The position numbers were made by a program, and so were the translations under genes. The notes under the pieces are model-generated. The model worked only from the letters and a program-made list of their open reading frames with translations. It had not been told where the DNA came from and did not search any database. From contig NZ_QYCZ01000001.1 in the NCBI RefSeq assembly GCF_003614945.1, positions 80,001 through 144,000 of the forward strand: 64,000 nucleotides of DNA, in the 5' to 3' direction. This DNA is from Bergeyella cardium (lineage in GTDB: Bacteria > Bacteroidota > Bacteroidia > Flavobacteriales > Weeksellaceae). This document shows, in pieces, positions 1 to 9,235 of this stretch (position 1 is its first letter; every line of letters starts with the position of its first letter).

Positions 1-2020
1 TTGTAGCGCCTCGGCTAAGGTCATTCACAGGCTTTTTAAGCCCTTGAAGCATTGGACCGATGGCAAGAGCTCCCGTTTCTCTCTGTACTGCTTTGTAGGT
101 ATTATTCCCCGTATTCAAATCTGGGAAGATGAGCACATTTGCTTGCCCAGCTACTGGAGAATTAGGCATTTTCTGTGAGCCCACCTTTGGATCTACCGCA
201 GCATCGTACTGAATAGGACCTTCTACGAGGAGATCTGGTCTCTGCTCTTTCACAATGGCAGTTGCAGAGCGTACTTTATCTACATCGGCACCACTTCCAG
301 AGTTTCCAGAGGAGTAGGAGAGAAGGGCTACTTTTGGCTCTATACCGAATGCTTTAGCAGAATCTGCAGAGGTAATGGCAATCTCTGCAAGCTGCTCTGC
401 CGTAGGGTTTGGCACTATGGCACAGTCGCCATATACCAGCACTCTGTCTGGGAGGAGCATAAAGAATACGGAGGATACGGTATTCACTCCCGCTTTTGTT
501 TTTACGAACTGTAGCGATGGGAGAATGGTGTGTGCCGTAGTATTTACAGCACCAGATACCATACCGTCGGCATCGCCTAAGAAGACCATCATTGTTCCGA
601 AGTAGGAAACATCGAGCATTAGGTCTTTTGCTTGGGAGAGCTCCAAACCTTTTGCTTTTCTCAGTTCGTAGAGTTTCTCGTAATAGTCTTTATATTTCGG
701 GCTTTCAATAGGGTTAATGATGGATATTCTGTCATTATTCCACTTCAATCCGAGTTCATTTACTCTTCTCAATATGCCGTCTCGCTCTCCTAAGATGGTG
801 AGTGTTGCCAGCTCATCACTTGCGAGTTGAGAGGCAGCGGTAAGGATTCTGTCGTCTGTACCTTCTGGGAGTACAATATGTTTCTGTGCTTTTTTAGCAG
901 CTTTTACCATATTGTATTGGAACATCCTTGGTGTAAGGGTGTCAGATTTAAAGGAGGAAATCCTTGTGTTGAGGTCAGAAATATCGGTGTGCTTATCGAA
1001 GAGCTGTAGGCAGAGTTTGATTTTCTCTTCACTTTCTGGATAGATTCTCGACCGTATATTCCCAATGATATTTGCCGTTTCGTAGGTTCCCGTCTGAGCG
1101 TGGATAATAGGAACACCAATGCTGGTTCCCTCGATGATTTTACTAATCGCCTCTTCTGGCTCAAAGCCACCATAGAGCACAATACCCGCTACTCTTGGGT
1201 AGTTGGTAGAGAAGCTCGCTGCAAGTGTCCCCACGATAAGGTCTGAGCGGTCTGCTGGTATTACTGCAATACAATTTTCGGTAAGGCGAGGCAGGAAATT
1301 GTGCAATCTCATCCCTCCAACGATGGTCTTTTGAGCGATTACATTTACATTTTTGTCTTCGTAGAGGAAGTCGGCATTAAGGGCATTGGCTATTTCCTTT
1401 AATGTTGGTTTTTCCAGAATTTCTTCCTGTGGAATGATGGTGAAATGTATGTTTTTAAATTCTCTTTCGAGGGTTTGTTTGGTTTCAGAAGTATGATTTT
1501 CGGCTTTGTTAATGAAAAGTCCGAGTACTTTTATCTCATTTTCCAGTAGGGTATTCAGCTCCACTCTGGTATGGCTAAGGAGGGCTTCTTCTGTGGTGAA
1601 GCTGTCTTTTACTACAGCTAAGGCAGGGGTGTTGAGCGAGCGAATGATGGAAATATCAAAATTAAAGTCAAAAGTGCTGGACTCCTTCGCAAGGTCTACC
1701 CCTTCTACAAGAACGAAGTCAAACCGCTCTTCCAAAGCCTTATATTTATTAATAATCGTATCATAGACCTCAGAGATTTTACCCTGATTTTTCAGTGTAA
1801 TTGCCTGGTCTCGCGTAAAGGCAAATGCCTCTTCGTATTTCATATTCAGGTTAAACTGAGAAATCATCGTAGAGATATGATTGTCATCTGCTCGTTCCAG
1901 AATAGGTTTAAAGTAAGCCACATTAGGCGTATTTCTGATAATGGTTTGCATTATTCCAAGACTCACGAGAATCTTGCCGCTGTAGCTATCAGGAGTGATG
2001 ATATAGATGGACTTATTCAT
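1..2020 (-). CDS. pta: Phosphate acetyltransferase, 3' end beyond window
   Basis: Converts acetyl-CoA and phosphate to acetyl phosphate and CoA in the cytoplasm, normally paired with acetate kinase. The visible ~673 codons start at the ATG complementary to 2018-2020 (MNKSIYIITPDSYSGK). The N-terminal third is the P-loop/BioD-like regulatory domain of long Pta proteins (reads LVEGVD near residues 110-115), followed by a DRTGG-like middle and the catalytic PTA domain; the last visible residues include GALAIGPMLQGL and KPVNDLSRG, a family signature near the C-terminus. Long Pta proteins have about 690-700 residues, so only about 20 are missing off the left edge. The gene would read leftward, probably into ackA, which cannot be seen. 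Upstream there is a TACTTTTA sequence resembling a weak -7 box. Confidence 0.95.
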   Translation of the reverse strand, partial: MNKSIYIITPDSYSGKILVSLGIMQTIIRNTPNVAYFKPILERADDNHISTMISQFNLNMKYEEAFAFTRDQAITLKNQGKISEVYDTIINKYKALEERFDFVLVEGVDLAKESSTFDFNFDISIIRSLNTPALAVVKDSFTTEEALLSHTRVELNTLLENEIKVLGLFINKAENHTSETKQTLEREFKNIHFTIIPQEEILEKPTLKEIANALNADFLYEDKNVNVIAQKTIVGGMRLHNFLPRLTENCIAVIPADRSDLIVGTLAASFSTNYPRVAGIVLYGGFEPEEAISKIIEGTSIGVPIIHAQTGTYETANIIGNIRSRIYPESEEKIKLCLQLFDKHTDISDLNTRISSFKSDTLTPRMFQYNMVKAAKKAQKHIVLPEGTDDRILTAASQLASDELATLTILGERDGILRRVNELGLKWNNDRISIINPIESPKYKDYYEKLYELRKAKGLELSQAKDLMLDVSYFGTMMVFLGDADGMVSGAVNTTAHTILPSLQFVKTKAGVNTVSSVFFMLLPDRVLVYGDCAIVPNPTAEQLAEIAITSADSAKAFGIEPKVALLSYSSGNSGSGADVDKVRSATAIVKEQRPDLLVEGPIQYDAAVDPKVGSQKMPNSPVAGQANVLIFPDLNTGNNTYKAVQRETGALAIGPMLQGLKKPVNDLSRGAT

Positions 2021-2271
2021 TTTGATATGAGGTTATTATAGGGTTAATAATTAAAATAATGGCGTAAAAGTAAACATTTTTATGAGAATAATAAAGACTG
2101 ATGCGTATTTTATTATAATAATTGTATTTTTCTATTAAATAGGGTGTATTTAAAATTTGATAATGGGATAGATAATTGGTGATTTCAGTAGGTCTGTACT
2201 ATTTTTTTAGATATGATTAAATTTTTTTGTGGGGGACAATCCAGTTTTTATTGAATGTAGATTTCTATGAT
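2021..2271. other. AT-rich intergenic region
   Basis: Gap between the pta start and the terminator of the first subtilase gene. It should hold the pta promoter (minus strand); a TACTTTTA sequence lies about 45 bases upstream of the pta ATG but does not match the full TAnnTTTG consensus. No credible reading frame or RNA gene is seen. Confidence 0.5.
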
Positions 2272-2309
2272 TAGAAAAAGCGGGCTAATAATTCATTAAC
2301 CCGCTTTCA
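2272..2309 (-). terminator. Intrinsic terminator of subtilase gene 1
   Basis: A 13-bp stem pairs 2277-2289 with 2295-2307 (AAAGCGGGCTAAT / ATTAACCCGCTTT) and is followed on the minus strand by a run of T. The same terminator, and the ~40 bases between stop codon and stem, recur after the paralogue at 17211-17250, so the duplicated unit includes its 3' end. Confidence 0.85.
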
Positions 2310-2335
2310 AATGATTAAGCTATGAAAAACTTACC

Positions 2336-5300
2336 TTACTGAACGATGAGCTTAGCCGTTTGCTTCTCGCCTTTGTTGTTGGTGAGGTGCAATAGATATA
2401 CTCCTTTCGGATACTGAGTAAGGTTGAGATCTGCTCTGCTACCGCTATACTCCTTCTTGAAGATCAGCTTGCCTGAGAGGTCATACACTTGCGCTTCAAG
2501 GGAAGAAGTACCGCTACCCAGCTCGATGATAAATCTACCATCAGATGGGTTTGGATAGATTTTCAGACCGCCTTTCACCACTTCGGAAGAAGAGAGATCG
2601 GAGATGGTAATGCTTACGCTCACCTTATCAGACTTCTTACCATCGGAGTACACCGCATATACATCGTAGGTATAAGAACCTGTTTGGGTAAGAGTATCGG
2701 TATGCTTCAAGGTATTGATATCAGTGATATCGGTGAGTTTTACATTATTTCTCACGATTTCGTAGCCTTTAAGGGTGGGGAGATTGAGAACGCCCATCTC
2801 GGTAGGCAGCCCTTGAGAATTGACAGTAAGCAGCTCATCAGGCTTAGTATCGAGGATAAGAATATCTTCATTGGCATTGTTCTTCAAATCTGAGATAGGC
2901 ACTGATGCCGACTGCTTTTTATTGGCCAGAGGAGTTTTGTCGGCGCTTACTCTGTCTCTATACCCCACTTGGATGTCGTCTAAAGCAAAGTAGAAACCTT
3001 TATCCTCTTTTTGGGTTCTGTGGTGGAATGCCACAAAGAAGTCCTGAGCGGTGTGTTGCTTAATGTCCACCGTGTTCTGCTTGAAGTCGCCACTTGTATA
3101 GCCTGCATCAAACTTATAGACGATGCTTCCAGTGTTTTTGATTTCATCAATGGTTGGGGCATTACCAGAAGTAGGAGCAGGGACTACATAGACATCATAC
3201 CTCTCTTTGAAGAAGTGCTTCTCGTAGTATTTGAGGACTTCTGCACCGCTCTTGATTTTTGGAGTAATGAGCCAGTCATCCACAGTAATGTCGCCAGTTT
3301 TACCAGAGGAGAAGTTTGCCACACCTTTCTGCCCAGAGTTAGGGTATTTAGTTGTTATTTCCCAGCTATTGCCATCTCTATTGGCATCTATCACTGTGAT
3401 ATCAGCAGGCATATCCAGCTCAAAACCTTCGGTATAAATGGGAGCAATGAGCGGTCTTACCCATTTCAAATCAACCGTATTATTTCGCTGGGTAGCGGTA
3501 AGGTGAGTAACCTTATTCAGCACTTTGGAGATGCTTATTTTCTGCTTCACTGTATTTGCATTATGAGGGGAGGTTGCCTTTAATGATATTGTATAATCTC
3601 CTTCTTTATTGAATTTGAGTATAGGGCTGGAGGAGGTGGTAGAAGTTCCGTTGATAAACTCAGCGTCTTCGCTTGGGCTTACAGTCCATTCAAACTCGGT
3701 AGGAAGAGGGTCTCCTGTGGATTGATTGATGAGTACAATGCCCTCACCTGCGTATGCCCTCGAATTAGAAGGGGTAAATACGGCTTTCGTAGGGGTATTC
3801 TTAATGGTAATAAGTGCTGTTTTTTGTATAGAATCTTCACCTGAAGTATTTTTGGCTTTTAAGGTTACAGAGTACGCTTTCTCTTCTATAAATCTCACTT
3901 TCGGGTGCTCGGAAGTACTAGCAGTACCGTCTTTATACTCTATTGTATTCGGGCTGAATGACCATTCATAAGTGGCAGGCTGCGAAGGAGCATTTGCTGT
4001 TTGGTTTAGTAGCTCTATAGTTTCGTAGGAATTGGCTTTCGTTTTACTCGGTTTGAAGTCTGCATCTGGCTTGCCTTCGGAGCGCCTTACAAGGATGTCA
4101 TCTATACCAATAGCATAGGAGGATTTATCGGCATCTACCTTATTGTGGAAACCGAAATAGATAATCCCGTCTTGAGTTGGAGTAAATTCTCTAATGACTT
4201 GTTGGTACTCCAAATCTTCGGAGGCGATGAGCTTCTCACCGAGCTGATTTGTCATAGAAGTCTTATCTGGCTGTGCTCCATAGAATACTTTGAGGGATTC
4301 TTCTGCATCTTTATTGAGCTTTCGGAGGTAGAATCTCAGTCGGTAGGGCTTGCCACCTTTTACTTTTATTGGGTTGGAGAATAGCCAGTCGTCCGCTCCT
4401 TTAGTACTGTTAGGGAAATTCACTCCAAAGCTCTTGCCTGTTCTTGCTAATTTAATATCTGGATATACTCGCCAGGTTCTTCCGTTTCCATCTGTATCTT
4501 CTACTGTCCAACCGCTCTTTTCTAATTCTTCCTCAAAGCCGTAGGAATAGGATTCTCCTACATTCTCTACCGTTGCAATAATACCGTAGGCTTTTGCAGA
4601 TACAGCGTTGTTTATAGCGACTTCATCACCTGTAAATTCTACTTCTGCCTCTATGCTATAGTTCACAAATGATTTGGATAAATTTACATTGAACGATTTG
4701 CTAAGTGTTGCTCCTTTAGCAATTTCTTCCAATGCTACTTCTCCTGTGTGCTCTACTGCATCAGTATCTGCATTGACGAGTTTGTATTTAAGTTTAGCTC
4801 CTGTTGCAGATGTACTTCCTAAGTTCTCTACCTCTACCGTTACTGGTGTTTGGTCAGTATAGTCCTTCGCTTGTGGCAAGGATACAGATTTTAAGGCTAA
4901 GTCATTTGCAACACCTGTATTAATTCCCGTTGCGATAAGAGAAAAGTCTTGAGAAGTTGCTGGGACGAGTTTTCCATCATTATCATTCTTTCTTAGGCTT
5001 CCTTTATGGCTTACGGTAATAGTGTATTCCTGACCAGCAACTGGGTTTTCTATTACCACTTGCTCTACATTGTCTTTTACATTATTTCCTTTTGTAGCAG
5101 CGTTGGCTGGATTTTCCACATCCAATACCCAAGGGAAGAAAGTGGTTGCTCCATCAGAGATACGGAGGTCTAAGTCATTTACCAAGACAGATTCTCTGTT
5201 GTTTAATACATAATCTGGAAGTTTTTCTACTACGGCATCATCCCAAACAATGGTTACAATAAGTGGAGTATTCCCCAGAGCAGTGAGCTTAAGTGTGTAA

Positions 5301-6715
5301 GGAGTATTGTTATTTAAAGTAGCTTCTTCTACTTTTGAGTACTTGTCTTTTGTTGATAATACCTCTGCGGCTTTATATGCATTGAGAAGCCCCCAACCGA
5401 ATTGATAATCTGGACCAGGGTGCTTACCTGCCTCGTTCGCTGTATGAATTGCCAATGCTTTTAGGGTAGCAGATTTCATAAACGAACGGTACAATTTATT
5501 ATGATGCTCTTGTAATAAGGCAAGAGAGCCCGTTACATTTGGAGACGCCATTGAGGTACCATTTAAAGAGGTGTATTGGTCATCGCCTGTGGAGTTGGTA
5601 GAATATACACCTACACCTATACCTGCTAAATCTGGCTTGATACGACCATCATCGGTAGGACCGAAAGCTGAGAAGCTCGCTGCTTTTACATCACTTGGCT
5701 GTTTGTAACCTCCCGGTATTTTATGGGCTGCTGCGATAATGAGTCCATTTTTACTCGTTCCTCCGTTGGCAATACAATCAAAGCCACTTGCACCTCCGTT
5801 CTTTTGTCGGGTTTTGGTAGAGCGAACCCAAACGATGCGCTGATTTTCTTTCCTTCTTACATAATGAACTCCGCCAGGCTCTGGCCCGCCTCCTCTTGGG
5901 TTACCTGCTGCTTTTAGGAAGAGGTAGTACGGAGCGTTTCTCGAAATCAAGTCCCATTTTGCGTCTTTTTCTCCATAATGACCATAGCCTATGAATTCGG
6001 TTTCATCTTCCTCACCGAACCAGTGCCAGCCTGTAAATCCTGACCAGTTGCCTTGCTGATAGCCCGCTGTAGTACCATAGGAATGGTTAGAGAGAAGGGC
6101 TCCATTAGTTGCAGCGTCTGACATTTCTTTAGAATCATCCGTCCAATCATAGGCAATAAGCTCTGCTTTTGGAGCCATTCCTTTGGCTTGCTTATCTATA
6201 CCGCTGGCGATCATCGTACCCGCCACATGGGTAGAGTGGCTATTAGGGAATTTAGAGGAATCTCCCATTTTAGCTCTTCCACCAAACTCTTGATGGGAAA
6301 TTCTCACCGCTCCCGCATCCCACTCGCGAAGGGTAATACCATCTCCTTGGAGGTTAAACGCAGGGCTGTTTTGCAGGATGCTGGTGTAGACAGATTCGGC
6401 AGCCCCTACATTATCTGTTATATAATAGAAGGGCAGTCCATTATGATTGAAGCCTTGTAGCTGATACAGCTTGCCATCCACTTCCCCTGTGAAAGGGATA
6501 TTGAGCTCTTTTGCTTTGGATTGAAGCCTTGCCGTGCTCATCTCTTCTTTTTGAATACGGCTACTGAGCTGGCTGAGGGCTTTTAGATCGGTTTTGCCTT
6601 GAATGGCTCTTATTTCCTCTGCATTCTGAGCGAATACTGCTGAAGCAAATAAGTAGCAGAGTGCTATGGGTAAGTTTCGTGCAAGCACTCCTACTTTAAA
6701 TATAGATTTAGTCAT
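2336..6715 (-). CDS. Secreted S8 subtilase with PKD and adhesin domains, T9SS cargo
   Basis: Predicted 1459-residue secreted serine protease. A signal peptide (residues 1-29, cut near VFAQ/NA) is followed by a propeptide-like stretch and an S8 subtilisin domain (~110-460) with catalytic D133 (EWDAG), H160 (NSHSTHVAGT), oxyanion N272 (AAGNP) and S388 (NGTSMASP). After it come a jelly-roll/P-like domain (~470-590), a CARDB-like segment, a MAM/cleaved-adhesin-like domain (around GFEEELEKSGW and DDWLFSNP), two PKD-like domains, a second adhesin-like domain (DDWLITPKI), an Fn3-like segment and a type A T9SS sorting domain (KIYPNPSDGRF to the terminal AKLIVQ). It is therefore expected to cross the outer membrane by T9SS and be anchored or released. 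A paralogue lies inverted at 12807-17183. The native substrate cannot be told from sequence. Confidence 0.93.
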   Translation of the reverse strand: MTKSIFKVGVLARNLPIALCYLFASAVFAQNAEEIRAIQGKTDLKALSQLSSRIQKEEMSTARLQSKAKELNIPFTGEVDGKLYQLQGFNHNGLPFYYITDNVGAAESVYTSILQNSPAFNLQGDGITLREWDAGAVRISHQEFGGRAKMGDSSKFPNSHSTHVAGTMIASGIDKQAKGMAPKAELIAYDWTDDSKEMSDAATNGALLSNHSYGTTAGYQQGNWSGFTGWHWFGEEDETEFIGYGHYGEKDAKWDLISRNAPYYLFLKAAGNPRGGGPEPGGVHYVRRKENQRIVWVRSTKTRQKNGGASGFDCIANGGTSKNGLIIAAAHKIPGGYKQPSDVKAASFSAFGPTDDGRIKPDLAGIGVGVYSTNSTGDDQYTSLNGTSMASPNVTGSLALLQEHHNKLYRSFMKSATLKALAIHTANEAGKHPGPDYQFGWGLLNAYKAAEVLSTKDKYSKVEEATLNNNTPYTLKLTALGNTPLIVTIVWDDAVVEKLPDYVLNNRESVLVNDLDLRISDGATTFFPWVLDVENPANAATKGNNVKDNVEQVVIENPVAGQEYTITVSHKGSLRKNDNDGKLVPATSQDFSLIATGINTGVANDLALKSVSLPQAKDYTDQTPVTVEVENLGSTSATGAKLKYKLVNADTDAVEHTGEVALEEIAKGATLSKSFNVNLSKSFVNYSIEAEVEFTGDEVAINNAVSAKAYGIIATVENVGESYSYGFEEELEKSGWTVEDTDGNGRTWRVYPDIKLARTGKSFGVNFPNSTKGADDWLFSNPIKVKGGKPYRLRFYLRKLNKDAEESLKVFYGAQPDKTSMTNQLGEKLIASEDLEYQQVIREFTPTQDGIIYFGFHNKVDADKSSYAIGIDDILVRRSEGKPDADFKPSKTKANSYETIELLNQTANAPSQPATYEWSFSPNTIEYKDGTASTSEHPKVRFIEEKAYSVTLKAKNTSGEDSIQKTALITIKNTPTKAVFTPSNSRAYAGEGIVLINQSTGDPLPTEFEWTVSPSEDAEFINGTSTTSSSPILKFNKEGDYTISLKATSPHNANTVKQKISISKVLNKVTHLTATQRNNTVDLKWVRPLIAPIYTEGFELDMPADITVIDANRDGNSWEITTKYPNSGQKGVANFSSGKTGDITVDDWLITPKIKSGAEVLKYYEKHFFKERYDVYVVPAPTSGNAPTIDEIKNTGSIVYKFDAGYTSGDFKQNTVDIKQHTAQDFFVAFHHRTQKEDKGFYFALDDIQVGYRDRVSADKTPLANKKQSASVPISDLKNNANEDILILDTKPDELLTVNSQGLPTEMGVLNLPTLKGYEIVRNNVKLTDITDINTLKHTDTLTQTGSYTYDVYAVYSDGKKSDKVSVSITISDLSSSEVVKGGLKIYPNPSDGRFIIELGSGTSSLEAQVYDLSGKLIFKKEYSGSRADLNLTQYPKGVYLLHLTNNKGEKQTAKLIVQ

Positions 6716-6742
6716 TATTATTTTGATTTAAAATAAACTGAG

Positions 6743-6750
6743 CAATACTA
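6743..6750 (-). promoter_or_regulatory. Candidate -7 element of subtilase gene 1
   Basis: On the minus strand reads TAGTATTG, one base off TAnnTTTG, 27 bases before the ATG. The same element and most of the leader that follows it precede the paralogue at 12773-12780, which supports function. No clear -33 TTG was found. Confidence 0.45.
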
Positions 6751-6920
6751 CGGATTTTTTAATTAAATACCAAAACCTAATGTTGGGGATTGATGTTGAA
6801 TATTACTGTGCTTCCTAAACCTGAAAAAGAGTATTTCTATCTCCTAATTTGCAAACAAGGTATTTACAATTAAGACAATAAATCTTCTCAGTGGCAAGAT
6901 CCGCAAGCGATAATAAATAA

Positions 6921-6950
6921 AGCAGTACAGAAATTCTATACTGCTTTTTA
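6921..6950 (-). terminator. Terminator downstream of psd
   Basis: Inverted repeat 6921-6930 / 6936-6945 (AGCAGTACAG / CTATACTGCT, one G-U pair) with T-rich flanks in both directions. It follows the psd stop codon and separates psd from the subtilase promoter. Confidence 0.7.
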
Positions 6951-6964
6951 TGCTTTTATGGAGC

Positions 6965-7621
6965 TTAATGGTCTTTCAATTGTGCGATGGTGTCTAGTCC
7001 ACCCTTAGTAGTATCACCTATCTTACAGAGAATTTGAGTATCAAGGGGGAGGAATACATCCATTCGGGAACCGAATTTAATGAATCCGAACTCGTGCCCT
7101 GCTTTAGCATCATCACCTACATTCGTATAGAAGACGATTCTTCTGGCTATATAGCCCGCAATCTGGCGAAAAACTATTTTGTGATGAGTCTGAGTCTCTA
7201 CCGCCACAGTAGTTCTCTCATTATCGGTGGAGGACTTTTCATTCCAAGCCATCAGGTATTTGCCTTTGTGGTATTTCTTGTAAATCACCTTACCTGTAAC
7301 AGGGTATCGGCAGATATGAACATTAAGCGGAGACATAAAAATGGAAACCTGTATGCATTTTTCTTTAAGAAATTCTGTTTCCTCCACTTCTTTTATCATT
7401 ACCACCTTACCATCTACAGGGGCTATTACTTCTGTTTTGTACTCACCAATTTGTCTATTGGGTACTCGAAAGAACCACAAAACAAGAGCATAAAGCACCA
7501 AAAAGGGTAAAGTGATAAGCCAAGCCCAAGCACTTAAAAATAGAGTGCTGAGGATATACACCGCTAATACAATCACCGTAGCCAATACAATACTACCTTT
7601 TCCTTCTCTATGTAATTTCAT
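6965..7621 (-). CDS. psd: Phosphatidylserine decarboxylase proenzyme
   Basis: Makes phosphatidylethanolamine from phosphatidylserine at the inner membrane. The 218-residue protein has two N-terminal membrane segments (about 10-30 and 32-52), then the catalytic core with APVDGKV (67-73), MSPLNVHICRYP (96-107) and the self-cleavage site FGS (S185), whose serine would become the pyruvoyl cofactor. It is a short, single-domain Psd as usual in Bacteroidota. It starts 6 bases after the cdsA stop, so the two phospholipid genes are co-transcribed and a terminator follows at 6921-6950. Confidence 0.95.
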   Translation of the reverse strand: MKLHREGKGSIVLATVIVLAVYILSTLFLSAWAWLITLPFLVLYALVLWFFRVPNRQIGEYKTEVIAPVDGKVVMIKEVEETEFLKEKCIQVSIFMSPLNVHICRYPVTGKVIYKKYHKGKYLMAWNEKSSTDNERTTVAVETQTHHKIVFRQIAGYIARRIVFYTNVGDDAKAGHEFGFIKFGSRMDVFLPLDTQILCKIGDTTKGGLDTIAQLKDH

Positions 7622-7627
7622 AATTAA

Positions 7628-8491
7628 TTATAAAAGTTTATCTAAAATAAAGTACAAATATAGAACAGGAGCACAAATCATAAAACTGTCGAGCCTGTCG
7701 AGTATCCCACCGTGTCCGGGAATAATGTTTCCACTATCTTTCACATTAAAGGTTCGCTTGAGCTGGCTTTCCACTAAATCACCCATCGGAGCGAATACAG
7801 CGACGAGGAAGCCTACAACCATCCAATTCCCCCGAAGATAGCCAAACTTCTGCTCAATAAAGTAAGAGAAGATCAGTGTAAGCAATACCCCTCCTGCAAA
7901 GCCTTCCCAAGTTTTTTTAGGGGAGATGGTGGGTGCCATTTTGTGCTTGCCGAATAGCCTTCCAGAGAGGTAGGCAAAGGAATCACTACTCCAAATCAAT
8001 ATGAAAAGAAATAAAGGTTCGAGACTGAAAGTGTTCTCACTATTATAATAAGGCAAAGCTAAGGCATAACCGAAAGTAAGAGGAACATAGATTAGGGTAA
8101 AAATGAGCTTCCCGCTTTCAAAGTCCAGTTCGCTTTTAAACCTGAACAGTGTAATGACAGCAATGAGAATAAGGGAAAGTCCTAAGATTTCAGATAGATT
8201 AAACTCAAATGAAAACCCGTGGTAGAAGTATTTCTTGGAAAATCTATACAAGATAAGTATTGCAATGGGGAAAACGGCAAGCCTCTCCCAGCCTTTCCTA
8301 AACTCCATTATTCTAACACACTCCCATAAACCCACGAGGATAAAGAAAACAATAAGCCCGTAATACAGCTGATACTGCTGTACAGGAAAAATATTTTGTA
8401 GTAATTCTGAACCCATAGGATGAGTGCAAAACACCACAACTAAACAATAAAGCAATCCGAAAACAATCCTCTGAAAAAAGTTTTTATCCAA
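7628..8491 (-). CDS. cdsA: Phosphatidate cytidylyltransferase
   Basis: Makes CDP-diacylglycerol from phosphatidic acid and CTP, the precursor for the phosphatidylserine that Psd uses next door. The protein (287 residues) has about eight membrane segments and the CdsA signature in the C-terminal part (KDSGNIIPGHGGILDRLDS), plus SPKKTWEG before it. The start appears to be TTG (complement of 8489-8491): an in-frame stop lies 18 bases upstream and the first ATG (residue 26) would remove part of the first membrane segment. It lies 11 bases after the LUD-protein stop, in the order LUD-cdsA-psd. Confidence 0.93.
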   Translation of the reverse strand: MDKNFFQRIVFGLLYCLVVVFCTHPMGSELLQNIFPVQQYQLYYGLIVFFILVGLWECVRIMEFRKGWERLAVFPIAILILYRFSKKYFYHGFSFEFNLSEILGLSLILIAVITLFRFKSELDFESGKLIFTLIYVPLTFGYALALPYYNSENTFSLEPLFLFILIWSSDSFAYLSGRLFGKHKMAPTISPKKTWEGFAGGVLLTLIFSYFIEQKFGYLRGNWMVVGFLVAVFAPMGDLVESQLKRTFNVKDSGNIIPGHGGILDRLDSFMICAPVLYLYFILDKLL

Positions 8492-8502
8492 AATACTAAG
8501 TT

Positions 8503-9087
8503 TTAATCTTCAAGTAATAATAGGAAGAGTTTGGTATGATTCGCCTCTGTACCTCCTAACTTAGACTGGCTACCACTGATGGAAGTAAGGTTTTTTAGCA
8601 TAGTTTTTCGGCGTTTTATCTTCATCATTGCCATATTAAGATCAGGAACAATCTGAGAGACATTTGCCATAATAATCACCTTCTTTGGTAACCGAGAGGA
8701 ATGATAATGTAAAATATTATTATACGAAAGCATTATACTTCCATTATGTGCTATAAGATATTCGCAAGTGATGAGTGCAGCATCGTTATTTAGCGTTAGC
8801 TCAGTTGATTGTGGTACATTAAGTACAGATAGAAAATTCTTTAAGTCTTCATCGCAGCAGAATACAGATTTCAAGTCTTCGTTCTTTATAATTTGATTGA
8901 GGATGCCGAGTGCTTCTGCTTCATCTACACAATAAGAAAATATACCGCCAGAATGACTAAAAAGCTGGGCAAACTTGTAGTCCATATCAGCATGTTTTAG
9001 CTCATCCCCCAATCTTACAAGATTAAGCTCATCATCTTCTTCCTGCTTTGGAGTAAATAGTTTTAGTATATTTCTAATTAATCTCAA
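8503..9087 (-). CDS. LUD-domain (LutC/YkgG-like) protein
   Basis: 194 residues resembling the LUD (formerly DUF162) domain of LutC/YkgG proteins; recognisable parts are TCEYLIAHNGSIML and PDLNMAMMKIK. Relatives take part in lactate utilisation complexes, but in Flavobacteriia this single-domain form commonly sits between ftsH and cdsA, away from lutA/lutB, so its real role is unknown. The start is apparently TTG (complement of 9085-9087): an in-frame TAG lies just upstream and the next ATG would remove 34 residues that look like a normal N-terminus. A TACTTTTG box at 9111-9118 fits transcription starting about 18 bases before this TTG. Confidence 0.8.
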   Translation of the reverse strand: MRLIRNILKLFTPKQEEDDELNLVRLGDELKHADMDYKFAQLFSHSGGIFSYCVDEAEALGILNQIIKNEDLKSVFCCDEDLKNFLSVLNVPQSTELTLNNDAALITCEYLIAHNGSIMLSYNNILHYHSSRLPKKVIIMANVSQIVPDLNMAMMKIKRRKTMLKNLTSISGSQSKLGGTEANHTKLFLLLLED

Positions 9088-9110
9088 GGTTAGCTAACTG
9101 ATTTTGTAGA

Positions 9111-9118
9111 CAAAAGTA
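9111..9118 (-). promoter_or_regulatory. -7 element of LUD-cdsA-psd
   Basis: Minus strand reads TACTTTTG, a perfect TAnnTTTG box. It lies after the ftsH terminator and 24 bases before the LUD start, so the phospholipid genes probably have their own promoter. Confidence 0.6.
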
Positions 9119-9183
9119 TAAAAATTATATAACTAAATGAAAAATGTAAGAATAATTTTTAAAAACAGACGAATTTCTCTAAT

Positions 9184-9226
9184 AAAAAAATGAGTTTGAA
9201 GATAATCTCCAAACTCGTTTAGTAAT
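9184..9226 (-). terminator. Terminator downstream of ftsH
   Basis: Stem formed by GAGTTTG (9192-9198) and CAAACTC (9220-9226), extendable inward with one mismatch, followed on the minus strand by seven T. It lies just after the ftsH stop codon. Confidence 0.75.
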
Positions 9227-9235
9227 ATTAAACCT

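Noticed and set aside
3011-3583. 190-codon plus-strand frame opposite subtilase 1
   Set aside because: Antisense shadow of a gene with intact domains and sorting signal.
7034-7510. 158-codon plus-strand frame opposite psd
   Set aside because: Opposite strand of a complete psd gene.
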